Positions 55,611 to 56,198 of a stretch of 56,198 nt of DNA are shown piece after piece (the stretch's first letter is position 1; each line of letters begins with the position of its first letter). The DNA comes from Coriobacteriaceae bacterium AM48-5 (GTDB lineage Bacteria; Actinomycetota; Coriobacteriia; Coriobacteriales; Coriobacteriaceae), in assembly GCA_027669525.1 (NCBI GenBank), contig JAQEDJ010000011.1:1-56198 (forward strand), in the 5' to 3' direction. The position numbers were made by a program, and so were the translations under genes. Under the pieces are notes generated by a model. That model was not told where the DNA came from. It was given only the letters and a program-made list of their open reading frames with translations, and made no database searches.

Positions 55611-55986
55611 ATGGCTAAGCTTACCACCGATGAGATCATCGATGCTCTTAAGGAAATGACCCTTCTCGAGGCTTCCGAGCTCGTCAAGGCTATCGAGGAC
55701 GCCTTCGGCGTTTCCGCCGCTGCTCCTGCTGCTGTTGTCGCCGCTCCCGCTGCTGGCGCTGCTGAGGCCGAGGAGAAGACCGAGTTTGACGTCGTGCTCG
55801 AGGGCTTCGGCGACAACAAGATCCAGGTCATCAAGCCGTCCGTGAGCTCACCAACTTGGCCTGAAGGAGGCCAAGGAGGTCGTCGAGGGCGCTCCCAAGG
55901 CTGTTCTCGAGGGTGCCAAGAAGGAGGACGCCGAGGCTGCCAAGGAGAAGCTCGAGGCTGCTGGCGCTGCTGTCACCCTCAAGTAA
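55611..55986 (+). CDS. rplL: 50S ribosomal protein L7/L12 (two frameshifts)
   Basis: Stalk protein that recruits translation GTPases. The N-terminal dimer domain [20 protein letters not shown] is followed by an Ala/Pro/Val hinge (about 38-60) and the C-terminal domain [19 protein letters not shown]. One G is lost near 55833 (IKAVRELT) and one near 55856 ([16 protein letters not shown]); corrected length is 125 residues ending AAGAAVTLK. The expected domain is present on both sides of the lesions. Confidence 0.94.
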
Positions 55987-56014
55987 TCAGGCTTTCTCGC
56001 CAGATTCCTTTGCA

Positions 56015-56047
56015 GACGGGGTTCGCATTGCGAGCCCCGTCTTTTTT
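56015..56047 (+). terminator. Intrinsic terminator after rplL
   Basis: Stem GACGGGG-TCGC / GCGA-CCCCGTC followed by TTTTTT. rpoB does not follow within the window. Confidence 0.92.
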
Positions 56048-56063
56048 GTTCAAGACTTTAGTC

Positions 56064-56110
56064 TGCTGGCCGCGCAGCGGCCAGCTTTAAACCACCCGCT
56101 ACGCGGGTGG
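56064..56110. repeat. Twin palindromes at window end, possible IS200/IS605-type end
   Basis: GCTGGCCGC-GCA-GCGGCCAGC is followed by TTTAAA and CCACCCGC-TAC-GCGGGTGG. Beyond, ACCCCTCCGAC and GTCGAAGGGGTGG could pair. Subterminal hairpins of this kind mark IS200/IS605 ends, but no transposase is inside the window to confirm it. Confidence 0.3.
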
Positions 56111-56198
56111 AGACAAACGGCTTTACAAAGCCACCCCTCCGACCGATATTGACGATTGTTCAGGCCGTCAAGAATTCGAGTCGAAGGGGTGGTCGCCA

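Overview
The window reads as a chromosomal segment of a high-GC gut Coriobacteriia bacterium, most likely Collinsella or a close relative. The evidence is the Gram-positive order of housekeeping genes, the G/C-ending codon use, an MEP isoprenoid pathway, LysRS with a C-terminal tRNA-binding domain, and actinobacterial-type proteins. This placement is inference from content; no database search was possible.

Layout: 1-4.6 kb holds veg, ispE, tRNA-Pro, tatA, greA and lysS. 4.8-7.3 kb holds a ThrE-type exporter and a DUF2798 membrane protein. 7.5-21.3 kb is the classic clpC ... disA-ispD-ispF-cysS-rlmB-yacP string, but clpC and disA are separated by an accessory block: a DinJ/PIN toxin-antitoxin pair, pepD, hipBA and a manganese-riboswitch-controlled mntP. 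21.3-27.7 kb carries an HTH-HipA fusion and then the translation block: tRNA-Thr, tRNA-Tyr/Thr/Met, tuf, rpmG, tRNA-Trp, secE, nusG, rplK and rplA. rplJ and rplL, normally next, appear only at 55 kb. The intervening 27 kb contains a decayed leucine operon behind an intact-looking leucine attenuator, an ECF sigma/DUF4179 pair, a ParB-like/BMP fusion with a phosphoesterase, mscS, a TrpXYZ-type ABC transporter, a WYL regulator, asnS, a PTS EIIA, an esterase, a GntR-controlled DDAH-antiporter operon, feoAB, a sugar-efflux MFS protein, a GH13 enzyme, a deoxyinosine glycosylase and an aminotransferase.

About 27 single-base deletions, and no insertions, break otherwise perfect genes, including essential ones (tuf, rplL, lysS, cysS, ispD). 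Restoring one base per lesion always gives a full-length family member, and about half of the lesions lie in GGGC/GCCC. I treat these as sequencing or assembly errors and annotate the genes as single loci. The leuA/leuB remnant is different: it has start loss, an in-frame TGA, loss of a catalytic arginine and a large internal deletion, so I regard it as a real pseudogene.

The intergenic DNA is rich in foldback repeats. There are three copies of a fixed 55-nt palindrome, six hairpins with changing arms around a conserved loop, two copies of a roughly 68-nt TGCGGTG element, a 70-nt element, a 106-nt foldback and a nested inverted repeat of about 217 nt before rplJ. The best candidate for something new to describe is the Leu-leader attenuator in front of a dead leu operon, followed by the covarying hairpin families.
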